A stretch of 64,000 bases of DNA, from NCBI GenBank assembly GCA_948470475.1, contig OX419345.1, forward strand, positions 21,190,500 through 21,254,499, given 5' to 3'. The translations under genes were made by a program, and so were the position numbers. The notes beneath the pieces were generated by a model that was not told where the DNA came from, did no database searches, and saw nothing but the letters and a program-made list of their open reading frames with translations. This document shows positions 36,611-48,118 of this stretch, one piece after another. How positions within the stretch are numbered: the stretch's first letter is position 1; each line of letters opens with the position of its first letter. The DNA comes from Galaxea fascicularis (taxonomy: Eukaryota > Cnidaria > Anthozoa > Scleractinia > Euphylliidae).

Positions 36611-39600
36611 GCATGTGGTCCCCCCTTTGGGTTTTGGTCAAAATTTCAACTTTGCTAAAATCTTGCACACAGCTCAAATAAGAATAGAAATCAAGTTTGC
36701 GGAGTTCTTGGAAGCATTTAGACATGATTTCTAGGTTGCTTTTTCAAGTAGGCAAAGTTTAAGCCAAATTCAAAATTTGACTCAAATGCATGTGGTCCCC
36801 CCTTTGGGTTTTGGTCAAAATTTCAACTTTGCTAAAATCTTGGACACAGCTCAAATAAGAATAGAAATCAAGTTTGCGGAGTTCTTGGAAGCATTTAGAC
36901 ATGATTTCTAGGTTGCTTTTTCAAGTAGGCAAAGTTTAAGCCAAATTCAAAATTTGACTCAAAAGCATGTGGTCCCCCCTTTGGGTTTTGGTCAAAATTT
37001 CAACTTTGCTAAAATCTTGCACACAGCTCAAATAAGAATAGAAATCAAGTTTGCGGAGTTCTTGGAAGCATTTAGACATGATTTCTAGGTTGCTTTTTCA
37101 AGTAGGCAAAGTTTAAGCCAAATTCAAAATTTGACTCAAAAGCATGTGGTCCCCCCTTTGGGTTTTGGTCAAAATTTCAACTTTGCTAAAATCTTGGACA
37201 CAGCTCAAATAAGAATAGAAATCAAGTTTGCGGAGTTCTTGGAAGCATTTAGACATGATTTCTAGGTTGCTTTTTCAAGTAGGCAAAGTTTAAGCCAAAT
37301 TCAAAATTTGACTCAAAAGCATGTGGTCCCCCCTTTGGGTTTTGGTCAAAATTTCAACTCTGCTAAAATCTTGGACACAGCTCAAATAAGAATAGAAATC
37401 AAGTTTGCGGAGTTCTTGGAAGCATTTAGACATGATTTCTATGTTGCTTTTTCAAGTAGGCAAAGTTTAAGCCAAATTCCAAATTTGACTCAAAAGCATG
37501 TGGTCCCCCCTTTGGGTTTTGGTCAAAATTTCAACTTTGCTAAAATCTTGGACACAGCTCAAATAAGAATAGAAATCAAGTTTGCGGAGTTCTTGGAAGC
37601 ATTTAGACATGATTTCTAGGTTGCTTTTTCAAGTAGGCAAAGTTTAAGCCAAATTCAAAATTTGACTCAAAAGCATGTGGTCCCCCCTTTGGGTTTTGGT
37701 CAAAATTTCAACTTTGCTAAAATCTTGGACACAGCTCAAATAAGAATAGAAATCAAGTTTGCGGAGTTCTTGGAAGCATTTAGACATGATTTCTAGGTTG
37801 CTTTTTCAAGTAGGCAAAGTTTAAGCCAAATTCAAAATTTGACTCAAAAGCATGTGGTCCCCCCTTTGGGTTTTGGTCAAAATTTCAACTTTGCTAAAAT
37901 CTTGCACACAGCTCAAATAAGAATAGAAATCAAGTTTGCGGAGTTCTTGGAAGCATTTAGACATGATTTCTAGGTTGCTTTTTCAAGTAGGCAAAGTTTA
38001 AGCCAAATTCAAAATTTGACTCAAAAGCATGTGGTCCCCCCTTTGGGTTTTGGTCAAAATTTCAACTTTGCTAAAATCTTGGACACAGCTAAAATAAGAA
38101 TAGAAATCAAGTTTGCGGAGTTCTTGGAAGCATTTAGACATGATTTCTAGGTTGCTTTTTCAAGTAGGCAAAGTTTAAGCCAAATTCAAAATTTGACTCA
38201 AAAGCATGTGGTCCCCCCTTTGGGTTTTGGTCAAAATTTCAACTTTGCTAAAATCTTGGACACAGCTCAAATAAGAATAGAAATCAAGTTTGCGGAGTTC
38301 TTGGAAGCATTTAGACATGATTTCTAGGTTCCTTTTTCAAGTAGGCAAAGTTTAAGCCAAATTCAAAATTTGACTCAAAAGCATGTGGTCCCCCCTTTGG
38401 GTTTTGGTCAAAATTTCAACTTTGCTAAAATCTTGCACACAGCTCAAATAAGAATAGAAATCAAGTTTGCGGAGTTCTTGGAAGCATTTAGACATGATTT
38501 CTAGGTTGCTTTTTCAAGTAGGCAAAGTTTAAGCCAAATTCAAAATTTGACTCAAAAGCATGTGGTCCCCCCTTTGGGTTTTGGTCAAAATTTCAACTTT
38601 GCTAAAATCTTGGACACAGCTCAAATAAGAATAGAAATCAAGTTTGCGGAGTTCTTGGAAGCATTTAGACATGATTTCTAGGTTCCTTTTTCAAGTAGGC
38701 AAAGTTTAAGCCAAATTCAAAATTTGACTCAAAAGCATGTGGTCCCCCCTTTGGGTTTTGGTCAAAATTTCAACTTTGCTAAAATCTTGGACACAGCTCA
38801 AATAAGAATAGAAATCAAGTTTGCGGAGTTCTTGGAAGCATTTAGACATGATTTCTAGGTTCCTTTTTCAAGTAGGCAAAGTTTAAGCCAAATTCAAAAT
38901 TTGACTCAAAAGCATGTGGTCCCCCCTTTGGGTTTTGGTCAAAATTTCAACTTTGCTAAAATCTTGCAGACAGCTCAAATAAGAATAGAAATCAAGTTTG
39001 CGGAGTTCTTGGAAGCATTTAGACATGATTTCTAGGTTGCTTTTTCAAGTAGGCAAAGTTTAAGCCAAATTCAAAATTTGACTCAAAAGCATGTGGTCCC
39101 CCCTTTGGGTTTTGGTCAAAATTTCAACTTTGCTAAAATCTTGGACACAGCTCAAATAAGAATAGAAATCAAGTTTGCGGAGTTCTTGGAAGCATTTAGA
39201 CATGATTTCTAGGTTCCTTTTTCAAGTAGGCAAAGTTTAAGCCAAATTGAAAATTTGACTCAAAAGCATGTGGTCCCCCCTTTGGGTTTTGGTCAAAATT
39301 TCAACTTTGCTAAAATCTTGCACACAGCTCAAATAAGAATAGAAATCAAGTTTGCGGAGTTCTTGGAAGCATTTAGACATGATTTCTAGGTTGCTTTTTC
39401 AAGTAGGCAAAGTTTAAGCCAAATTCAAAATTTGACTCAAAAGCATGTGGTCCCCCCTTTGGGTTTTGGTCAAAATTTCAACTTTGCTAAAATCTTGGAC
39501 ACAGCTAAAATAAGAATAGAAATCAAGTTTGCGGAGTTCTTGGAAGCATTTAGACATGATTTCTAGGTTGCTTTTTCAAGTAGGCAAAGTTTAAGCCAAA

Positions 39601-40327
39601 TTCAAAATTTGACTCAAAAGCATGTGGTCCCCCCTTTGGGTTTTGGTCAAAATTTCAACTTTGCTAAAATCTTGCACACAGCTCAAATAAGAATAGAAAT
39701 CAAGTTTGCGGAGTTCTTGGAAGCATTTAGACATGATTTCTAGGTTGCTTTTTCAAGTAGGCAAAGTTTAAGCCAAATTCAAAATTTGACTCAAAAGCAT
39801 GTGGTCCCCCCTTTGGGTTTTGGTCAAAATTTCAACTTTGCTAAAATCTTGCAGACAGCTCAAATAAGAATAGAAATCAAGTTTGCGGAGTTCTTGGAAG
39901 CATTTAGACATGATTTCTAGGTTGCTTTTTCAAGTAGGCAAAGTTTAAGCCAAATTCAAAATTTGACTCAAAAGGATGTGGTCCCCCCTTTGGGTTTTGG
40001 TCAAAATTTCAACTTTGCTAAAATCTTGCACACAGCTCAAATAAGAATAGAAATCAAGTTTGCGGAGTTCTTGGAAGCATTTAGACATGATTTCTAGGTT
40101 GCTTTTTCAAGTAGGCAAAGTTTAAGCCAAATTCAAAATTTGACTCAAAAGGATGTGGTCCCCCCTTTGGGTTTTGGTCAAAATTTCAACTTTGCTAAAA
40201 TCTTGGACACAGCTCAAATAAGAATAGAAATCAAGTTTGCGGAGTTCTTGGAAGCATTTAGACATGATTTCTAGCTTGCTTTTTCAAGTAGGCAAAGTTT
40301 AAGCCAAATTCAAAATTTGACTCAAAA
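36611..40327 (+). repeat. D-rich monomer region
   Basis: Twenty-one monomers, most of them D type, several in runs (37142-37849). Rare markers are caaatgcatg (36784), aactctgct (37356), tttctatgttg (37436-37446, which removes the usual TAG) and agctaaaat at about 38089 and 39505, eight monomers apart. A ggttcc version is frequent at 38.2-39.2 kb. I see no full block duplication. Confidence 0.72.
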
Positions 40328-41212
40328 GCATGTGGTCCCCCCTTTGGGTTTTGGTCAAAATTTCAACTTTGCTAAAATCTTGCACACAGCTCAAATAAGA
40401 ATAGAAATCAAGTTTGCGGAGTTCTTGGAAGCATTTAGATATGATTTCTACGTTGCTTTTTCAAGTAGGCAAAGTTTAAGCCAAATTCAAAATTTGACTC
40501 AAAAGCATGTGGTCCCCCCTTTGGGTTTTGGTCAAAATTTCAACTTTGCTAAAATCTTGCACACACCACAAATAAGAATAGAAATCAAGTTTGCGGAGTT
40601 CTTGGAAGCATTTAGACATGATTTCTAGCTTCCTTTTTCAAGTAGGCAAAGTTTAAGCCAAATTCAAAATTTGACTCAAAAGCATGTGGTCCCCCCTTTG
40701 GGTTTTGGTCAAAATTTCAACTTTGCTAAAATCTTGCAGACAGCTCAAATAAGAATAGAAATCAAGTTTGCGGAGTTCTTGGAAGCATTTAGACATGATT
40801 TCTAGGTTGCTTTTTCAAGTAGGCAAAGTTTAAGCCAAATTGAAAATTTGACTCAAAAGCATGTGGTCCCCCCTTTGAGTTTTGGTCAAAATTTCAACTT
40901 TGCTAAAATCTTGCAGACAGCTCAAATAAGAATAGAAATCAAGTTTGCGGAGTTCTTGGAAGCATTTAGACATGATTTCTAGGTTGCTTTTTCAAGTAGG
41001 CAAAGTTTAAGCCAAATTCAAAATTTCATTCAAAAGCATGTGGTCCCCCCTTTGCGTTTTGGTCAAAATTTCAACTTTGCTAAAATCTTGGACACAGCTC
41101 AAATAAGAATAGAAATCAAGTTTGCGGAGTTCTTGGAAGCATTTAGACATGATTTCTAGGTTCCTTTTTCAAGTAGGCAAAGTTTAAGCCAAATTCAAAA
41201 TTTGACTCAAAA
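40328..41212 (+). repeat. 5-monomer block (885 bp), partly repeated at 41213
   Basis: The first two units are distinctive: H with agatatgat and ttctacgttg, then H with cacaccacaa and agcttcc. Both recur at 41213 and 41390, exactly five monomers later, the first gaining aaagtcttg. In both copies TAG at idx 122-124 has become TAC, joining two monomers into one longer open frame; I treat that as incidental. Confidence 0.82.
40682..41212 (+). repeat. Three-monomer cassette, recurs 13 monomers later
   Basis: Order: G ending in caaattgaaaa; G with tttgagtttt ending in aatttcattc; D with tttgcgtttt and ggttcc. The same three occur at 42983-43513, offset 2301 bp. The cassette overlaps the 5-monomer block, so its position shows two nested exchange events. 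Confidence 0.82.
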
Positions 41213-41566
41213 GCATGTGGTCCCCCCTTTGGGTTTTGGTCAAAATTTCAACTTTGCTAAAGTCTTGCACACAGCTCAAATAAGAATAGAAATCAAGTTT
41301 GCGGAGTTCTTGGAAGCATTTAGATATGATTTCTACGTTGCTTTTTCAAGTAGGCAAAGTTTAAGCCAAATTCAAAATTTGACTCAAAAGCATGTGGTCC
41401 CCCCTTTGGGTTTTGGTCAAAATTTCAACTTTGCTAAAATCTTGCACACACCACAAATAAGAATAGAAATCAAGTTTGCGGAGTTCTTGGAAGCATTTAG
41501 ACATGATTTCTAGCTTCCTTTTTCAAGTAGGCAAAGTTTAAGCCAAATTCAAAATTTGACTCAAAA

Positions 41567-42982
41567 GCATGTGGTCCCCCCTTTGGGTTTTGGTCAAAAT
41601 TTCAACTTTGCTAAAATCTTGGACACAGCTCAAATAAGAATAGAAATCAAGTTTGCGGAGTTCTTGGAAGCATTTAGACATGATTTCTAGGTTGCTTTTT
41701 CAAGTAGGCAAAGTTTAAGCCAAATTCAAAATTTGACTCAAAAGCATGTGGTCCCCCCTTTGGGTTTTGGTCAAAATTTCAACTTTGCTAAAATCTTGGA
41801 CACAGCTCAAATAAGAATAGAAATCAAGTTTGCGGAGTTCTTGGAAGCATTTAGACATGATTTCTAGGTTGCTTTTTCAAGTAGGCAAAGTTTAAGCCAA
41901 ATTCAAAATTTGACTCAAAAGCATGTGGTCCCCCCTTTGGGTTTTGGTCAAAATTTCAACTTTGCTAAAATCTTGGACACAGCTCAAATAAGAATAGAAA
42001 TCAAGTTTGCGGAGTTCTTGGAAGCATTTAGACATGATTTCTAGGTTGCTTTTTCAAGTAGGCAAAGTTTAACCCAAATTCAAAATTTGACTCAAAAGCA
42101 TGTGGTCCCCCCTTTGGGTTTTGGTCAAAATTTCAACTTTGCTAAAATCTTGCACACAGCTCAAATAAGAATAGAAATCAAGTTTGCGGAGTTCTTGGAA
42201 GCATTTAGACATGATTTCTAGGTTGCTTTTTCAAGTAGGCAAAGTTTAAGCCAAATTGAAAATTTGACTCAAAAGCATGTGGTCCCCCCTTTGGGTTTTG
42301 GTCAAAATTTCAACTTTGCTAAAATCTTGGACACAGCTCAAATAAGAATAGAAATCAAGTTTGCGGAGTTCTTGGAAGCATTTAGACATGATTTCTAGGT
42401 TGCTTTTTCAAGTAGGCAAAGTTTAAGCCAAATTCAAAATTTGACTCAAAAGCATGTGGTCCCCCCTTTGGGTTTTGGTCAAAATTTCAACTTTGCTAAA
42501 ATCTTGGACACAGCTCAAATAAGAATAGAAATCAAGTTTGCGGAGTTCTTGGAAGCATTTAGACATGATTTCTAGGTTGCTTTTTCAAGTAGGCAAAGTT
42601 TAAGCCAAATTCAAAATTTGATTCAAAAGCATGTGGTCCCCCCTTTGGGTTTTGGTCAAAATTTCAACTTTGCTAAAATCTTGGACACAGCTCAAATAAG
42701 AATAGAAATCAAGTTTGCGGAGTTCTTGGAAGCATTTAGACATGATTTCTAGGTTGCTTTTTCAAGTAGGCAAAGTTTAAGCCAAATTCAAAATTTGACT
42801 CAAAAGCATGTGGTCCCCCCTTTGGGTTTTGGTCAAAATTTTAACTTTGCTAAAATCTTGGACACAGCTCAAATAAGAATAGAAATCAAGTTTGCGGAGT
42901 TCTTGGAAGCATTTAGACATGATTTCTAGGTTGCTTTTTCAAGTAGGCAAAGTTTAAGCCAAATTCAAAATTTGACTCAAAA
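41567..42982 (+). repeat. D-rich spacer between the two cassettes
   Basis: Eight monomers, seven of them D. Private markers include tttaacccaa (42071), caaattgaaaa (42258), tttgattcaa (42620) and aattttaac (42840). Unequal exchange between the flanking cassettes would duplicate or delete this segment. Confidence 0.72.
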
Positions 42983-43513
42983 GCATGTGGTCCCCCCTTT
43001 GGGTTCTGGTCAAAATTTCAACTTTGCTAAAATCTTGCAGACAGCTCAAATAAGAATAGAAATCAAGTTTGCGGAGTTCTTGGAAGCATTTAGACATGAT
43101 TTCTAGGTTGCTTTTTCAAGTAGGCAAAGTTTAAGCCAAATTGAAAATTTGACTCAAAAGCATGTGGTCCCCCCTTTGAGTTTTGGTCAAAATTTCAACT
43201 TTGCTAAAATCTTGCAGACAGCTCAAATAAGAATAGAAATCAAGTTTGCGGAGTTCTTGGAAGCATTTAGACATGATTTCTAGGTTGCTTTTTCAAGTAG
43301 GCAAAGTTTAAGCCAAATTCAAAATTTCATTCAAAAGCATGTGGTCCCCCCTTTGCGTTTTGGTCAAAATTTCAACTTTGCTAAAATCTTGGACACAGCT
43401 CAAATAAGAATAGAAATCAAGTTTGCGGAGTTCTTGGAAGCATTTAGACATGATTTCTAGGTTCCTTTTTCAAGTAGGCAAAGTTTAAGCCAAATTCAAA
43501 ATTTGACTCAAAA

Positions 43514-46500
43514 GCATGTGGTCCCCCCTTTGGGTTTTGGTCAAAATTTCAACTTTGCTAAAATCTTGCAGACAGCTCAAATAAGAATAGAAATCAAGTT
43601 TGCGGAGTTCTTGGAAGCATTTAGACATGATTTCTAGGTTGCTTTTTCAAGTAGGCAAAGTTTAAGCCAAATTCAAAATTTGACTCAAAAGCATGTTGTC
43701 CCCCCTTTGGGTTTTGGTCAAAATTTCAACTTTGCTAAAATCTTGCACACAGCTCAAATAAGAATAGAAATCAAGTTTGCGGAGTTCTTGGAAGCATTTA
43801 GACATGATTTCTAGGTTGCTTTTTCAAGTAGGCAAAGTTTAAGCCAAATTGAAAATTTGACTCAAAAGCATGTGGTCCCCCCTTTGGGTTTTGGTCAAAA
43901 TTTCAACTTTGCTAAAATCTTGGACACAGCTCAAATAAGAATAGAAATCAAGTTTGCGGAGTTCTTGGAAGCATTTAGACATGATTTCTAGGTTGCTTTT
44001 TCAAGTAGGCAAAGTTTAAGCCAAATTCAAAATTTGACTCAAAAGCATGTGTACCCCCCTTTGGGTTTTGGTCAAAATTTCAACTTTGCTAAAATCTTGC
44101 AGACAGCTCAAATAAGAATAGAAATCAAGTTTGCGGAGTTCTTGGAAGCATTTAGACATGATTTCTAGGTTGCTTTTTCAAGTAGGCAAAGTTTAAGCCA
44201 AATTCAAAATTTGACTCAAAAGCATGTGGTCCCCCCTTTGGGTTTTGGTAAAAATTTCAACTTTGCTAAAATCTTGCACACAGCTCAAATAAGAATAGAA
44301 ATCAAGTTTGCGGAGTTCTTGGAACCATTTAGACATGATTTCTAGGTTGCTTTTTCAAGTAGGCAAAGTTTAAGCCAAATTCAAAATTTGACTCAAAAGC
44401 ATGTGGTCTCCCCTTTGGGTTTTGGTCAAAATTTCAACTTTGCTAAAATCTTGCAGACAGCTCAAATAAGAATAGAAATCAAGTTTGCGGAGTTCTTGGA
44501 AGCATTTAGACATGATTTCTAGGTTCCTTTTTCAAGTAGGCAAAGTTTAAGCCAAATTCAAAATTTGACTCAAAAGCATGTGGTCCCCCCTTTGGGTTTT
44601 GGTCAAAATTTCAACTTTGCTAAAATCTTGCACACAGCTCAAATAAGAATAGAAATCAAGTTTGCGGAGTTCTTGGAAGCATTTAGACATGATTTCTAGG
44701 TTGCTTTTTCAAGTAGGCAAAGTTTAAGCCAAATTCAAAATTTGACTCAAAAGCATGTGGTCCCCCCTTTGGGTTTTGGTCAAAATTTCAACTTTGCTAA
44801 AATCTTGCACACAGCTCAAATAAGAATAGAAATCAAGTTTGCGGAGTTCTTGGAAGCATTTAGACATGATTTCTAGGTTGCTTTTTCAAGTAGGCAAAGT
44901 TTAAGCCAAATTCAAAATTTGACTCAAAAGCATGTGGTCCCCCCTTTGGGTTTTGGTCAAAATTTCAACTTTGCTAAAATCTTGCACACAGCTCAGATAA
45001 GAATAGAAATCAAGTTTGCGGAGTTCTTGGAAGCATTTAGACATGATTTCTAGGTTGCTTTTTCAAGTAGGCAAAGTTTAAGCCAAATTCAAAATTTGAC
45101 TCAAAAGCATGTGGTCCCCCCTTTGGGTTTTGGTCAAAATTTCAACTTTGCTAAAATCTTGCACACAGCTCAAATAAGAATAGAAATCAAGTTTGCGGAG
45201 TTCTTGGAAGCATTTAGACATGATTTCTAGCTTCCTTTTTCAAGTAGGCAAAGTTTAAGCCAAATTCAAAATTTGACTCAAAAGGATGTGGTACCCCCTT
45301 TGGGTTTTGGTCAAAATTTCAACTTTGCTAAAATCTTGGACACAGCTCAAATAAGAATAGAAATCAAGTTTGCGGAGTTCTTGGAAGCATTTAGACATGA
45401 TTTCTAGCTTGCTTTTTCAAGTAGGCAAAGTTTAAGCCAAATTAAAAAATTTGACTCAAAAGCATGTGGTCCCCCCTTTGGGTTTTGGTCAAAATTTCAA
45501 CTTTGCTAAAATCTTGGACACAGCTCAAATAAGAATAGAAATTAAGTTTGCGGAGTTCTTGGAAGCATTTAGACATGATTTCTAGGTTGCTTTTTCAAGT
45601 AGGCAAAGTTTAAGCCAAATTCAAAATTTGACTCAAAAGCATGTGGTCCCCCCTTTGGGTTTTGGTCAAAATTTCAACTTTGCTAAAATCTTGCAGACAG
45701 CTCAAATAAGAATAGAAATCAAGTTTGCGGAGTTCCTGGAAGCATTTAGACATGATTTCTAGGTTCCTTTTTCAAGTAGGCAAAGTTTAAGCCAAATTCA
45801 AAATTTGACTCAAAAGCATGTGGTCCCCCCTTTGGGTTTTGGTCAAAATTTCAACTTTGCTAAAATCTTGCAGACAGCTCAAATAAGAATAGAAATCAAG
45901 TTTGCGGAGTTCTTGGAAGCATTTAGACATGATTTCTAGGTTGCTTTTTCAAGTAGGCAAAGTTTAAGCCAAATTCAAAATTTGACTCAAAAGCATGTGG
46001 TCCCCCCTTTGGGTTTTGGTCAAAATTTCAACTTTGCTAAAATCTTGGACACAGCTCAAATAAGAATAGAAATCAAGTTTGCGGAGTTCTTGGAAGCATT
46101 TAGACATGATTTCTAGGTTGCTTTTTCAAGTAGGCAAAGTTTAAGCCAAATTCAAAATTTGACTCAAAAGCATGTGGTCCCCCCTTTGGGTTTTGGTCGA
46201 AATTTCAACTTTGCTAAAATCTTGCACACACCTCAAATAAGAATAGAAATCAAGTTTGCGGAGTTCTTGGAAGCATTTAGACATGATTTCTAGCTTGCTT
46301 TTTCAAGTAGGCAAAGTTTAAGCCAAATTCAAAATTTGACTCAAAAGCATGTGGTCCCCCCTTTGGGTTTTGGTCAAAATTTCAACTTTGCTGAAATCTT
46401 GCACACAGCTCAAATAAGAATAGAAATGAAGTTTGCGGAGTTCTTTGAAGCATTTAGACATGATTTCTAGGTTGCTCTTTCAAGTAGGCAAAGTTTAAGC

Positions 46501-47408
46501 CAAATTCAAAATTTGACTCAAAAGCATGTGGTCCCCCCTTTGGGTTTTGGTCAAAATTTCAACTTTGCTAAAATCTTGGACACAGCTCAAATAAGAATAG
46601 AAATCAAGTTTGCGGAGTTCTTGGAAGCATTTAGACATGATTTCTAGGTTGCTTTTTCAAGTAGGCAAAGTTTAAGCCAAATTCAAAATTTGACTCAAAA
46701 GCATGTGGTCCCCCCTTTGGGTTTTGGTCAAAATTTCAACTTTGCTAAAATCTTGCACACAGCTCAAATAAGAATAGAAATCAAGTTTGCGGAGTTCTTG
46801 GAAGCATTTAGACATGATTTCTAGGTTCCTTTTTCAAGTAGGCAAAGTTTAAGCCAAATTCAAAATTTGACTCAAAAGCATGTGGTCCCCCCTTTGGGTT
46901 TTGGTCAAAATTTCAACTTTGCTAAAATCTTGCACACAGCTCAAATAAGAATAGAAATCAAGTTTGCGGAGTTCTTGGAAGCATTTAGACATGATTTCTA
47001 GGTTGCTTTTTCAAGTAGGCAAAGTTTAAGCCAAATTCAAAATTTGACTCAAAAGCATGTGGTCCCCCCTTTGGGTTTTGGTCAAAATTTCAACTTTGCT
47101 AAAATCTTGGACACAGCTCAAATAAGAATAGAAATCAAGTTTGCGGAGTTCTTGGAAGCATTTAGACATGATTTCTAGGTTCCTTTTTCAAGTAGGCAAA
47201 GTTTAAGCCAAATTCAAAATTTGACTCAAAAGCATGTGGTCCCCCCTTTGGGTTTTGGTCAAAATTTCAACTTTGCTAAAATCTTGCACACAGCTCAAAT
47301 AAGAATAGAAATCAAGTTTGCGGAGTTCTTGGAAGCATTTAGACATGATTTCTAGGTTGCTTTTTCAAGTAGGCAAAGTTTAAGCCAAATTCAAAATTTG
47401 ACTCAAAA
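43514..47408 (+). repeat. Mixed, slightly more diverged monomers
   Basis: Twenty-two monomers with several private changes: ggtaaaaat and gaaccattt (44.25-44.33 kb), gtctcccc (44407), cagataag (44995), a +1 A in attaaaaaattt that makes the unit 45284-45461 178 bp long, and a cluster of four changes in 46347-46523 (gctgaaat, aaatgaag, ctttgaag, gctctttc). The agcttcc and agcttgc versions become regular here. No block duplication seen. Confidence 0.7.
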
Positions 47409-48118
47409 GCATGTGGTCCTCTCTTTGGGTGTTGGTCAAAATTTCAACTTTGCTAAAATCTTGGACACAGCTCAAATAAGAATAGAAATCAAGTTTGCGG
47501 AGTTCTTGGAAGCATTTAGACATGATTTCTAGCTTCCTTTTTCAAGTAGGCAAAGTTTAAGCCAAATTCCAAATTTGACTCAAAAGCATGTGGTCCCCCC
47601 TTTGGGTTTTGGTCAAAATTTCAACTTTGCTAAAATCTTGGACACAGCTCAAATAAGAATAGAAATCAAGTTTGCGGAGTTCTTGGAAGCATTTAGACAT
47701 GATTTCAAGTTTTTTTTTTTCAAGTAGGCAAAGTTTAAGCCAAATTCAAAATTTGACTCAAAAGCATGTGGTCCCCTCTTTGGGTGTTGGTCAAAATTTC
47801 AACTTTGCTAAAATCTTGGACACAGCTCAAATAAGAATAGAAATCAAGTTTGTGGAGTTCTTGGAAGCATTTAGACATGATTTCTAGCTTCCTTTTTCAA
47901 GTAGGCAAAGTTTAAGCCAAATTCCAAATTTGACTCAAAAGCATGTGGTCCCCCCTTTGGGTTTTGGTCAAAATTTCAACTTTGCTAAAATCTTGGACAC
48001 AGCTCAAATAAGAATAGAAATCAAGTTTGCGGAGTTCTTGGAAGCATTTAGACATGATTTCAAGTTTTTTTTTTTCAAGTAGGCAAAGTTTAAGCCAAAT
48101 TCAAAATTTGACTCAAAA
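47409..48118 (+). repeat. Dimer with T-tract, two copies (2 x 355 bp)
   Basis: Each dimer is a D monomer with gggtgttgg and agcttcc ending in caaattccaaatttg, followed by a 178-bp D monomer in which taggttgcttttt is replaced by aag plus eleven T (47710-47720 and 48065-48075). The two copies differ slightly (ctctcttt versus cccctcttt; tttgtggag in the second). Confidence 0.82.

Noticed and set aside
37308..37619. Open frame of 103 codons on + strand, repeated in similar form at 40317, 41202, 56789, 57674, 58559, 59444 and 60329
   Set aside because: It begins with TTG rather than ATG, is translated satellite with the single TAG mutated, contains almost two identical monomer translations, and resembles no protein family I know.
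47710..47720. T11 as RNA polymerase III terminator of a small RNA gene
   Set aside because: No A-box or B-box promoter and no tRNA, 5S or SINE-like sequence is visible upstream; only ordinary satellite is found.
47672..47887. Open frame of 71 codons starting at TTG, recurring in ten T-tract monomers up to 56392
   Set aside because: It exists only because the one-base insertion at the T tract joins two frames of the satellite. It has no ATG at its start, and its copy number follows the repeat.
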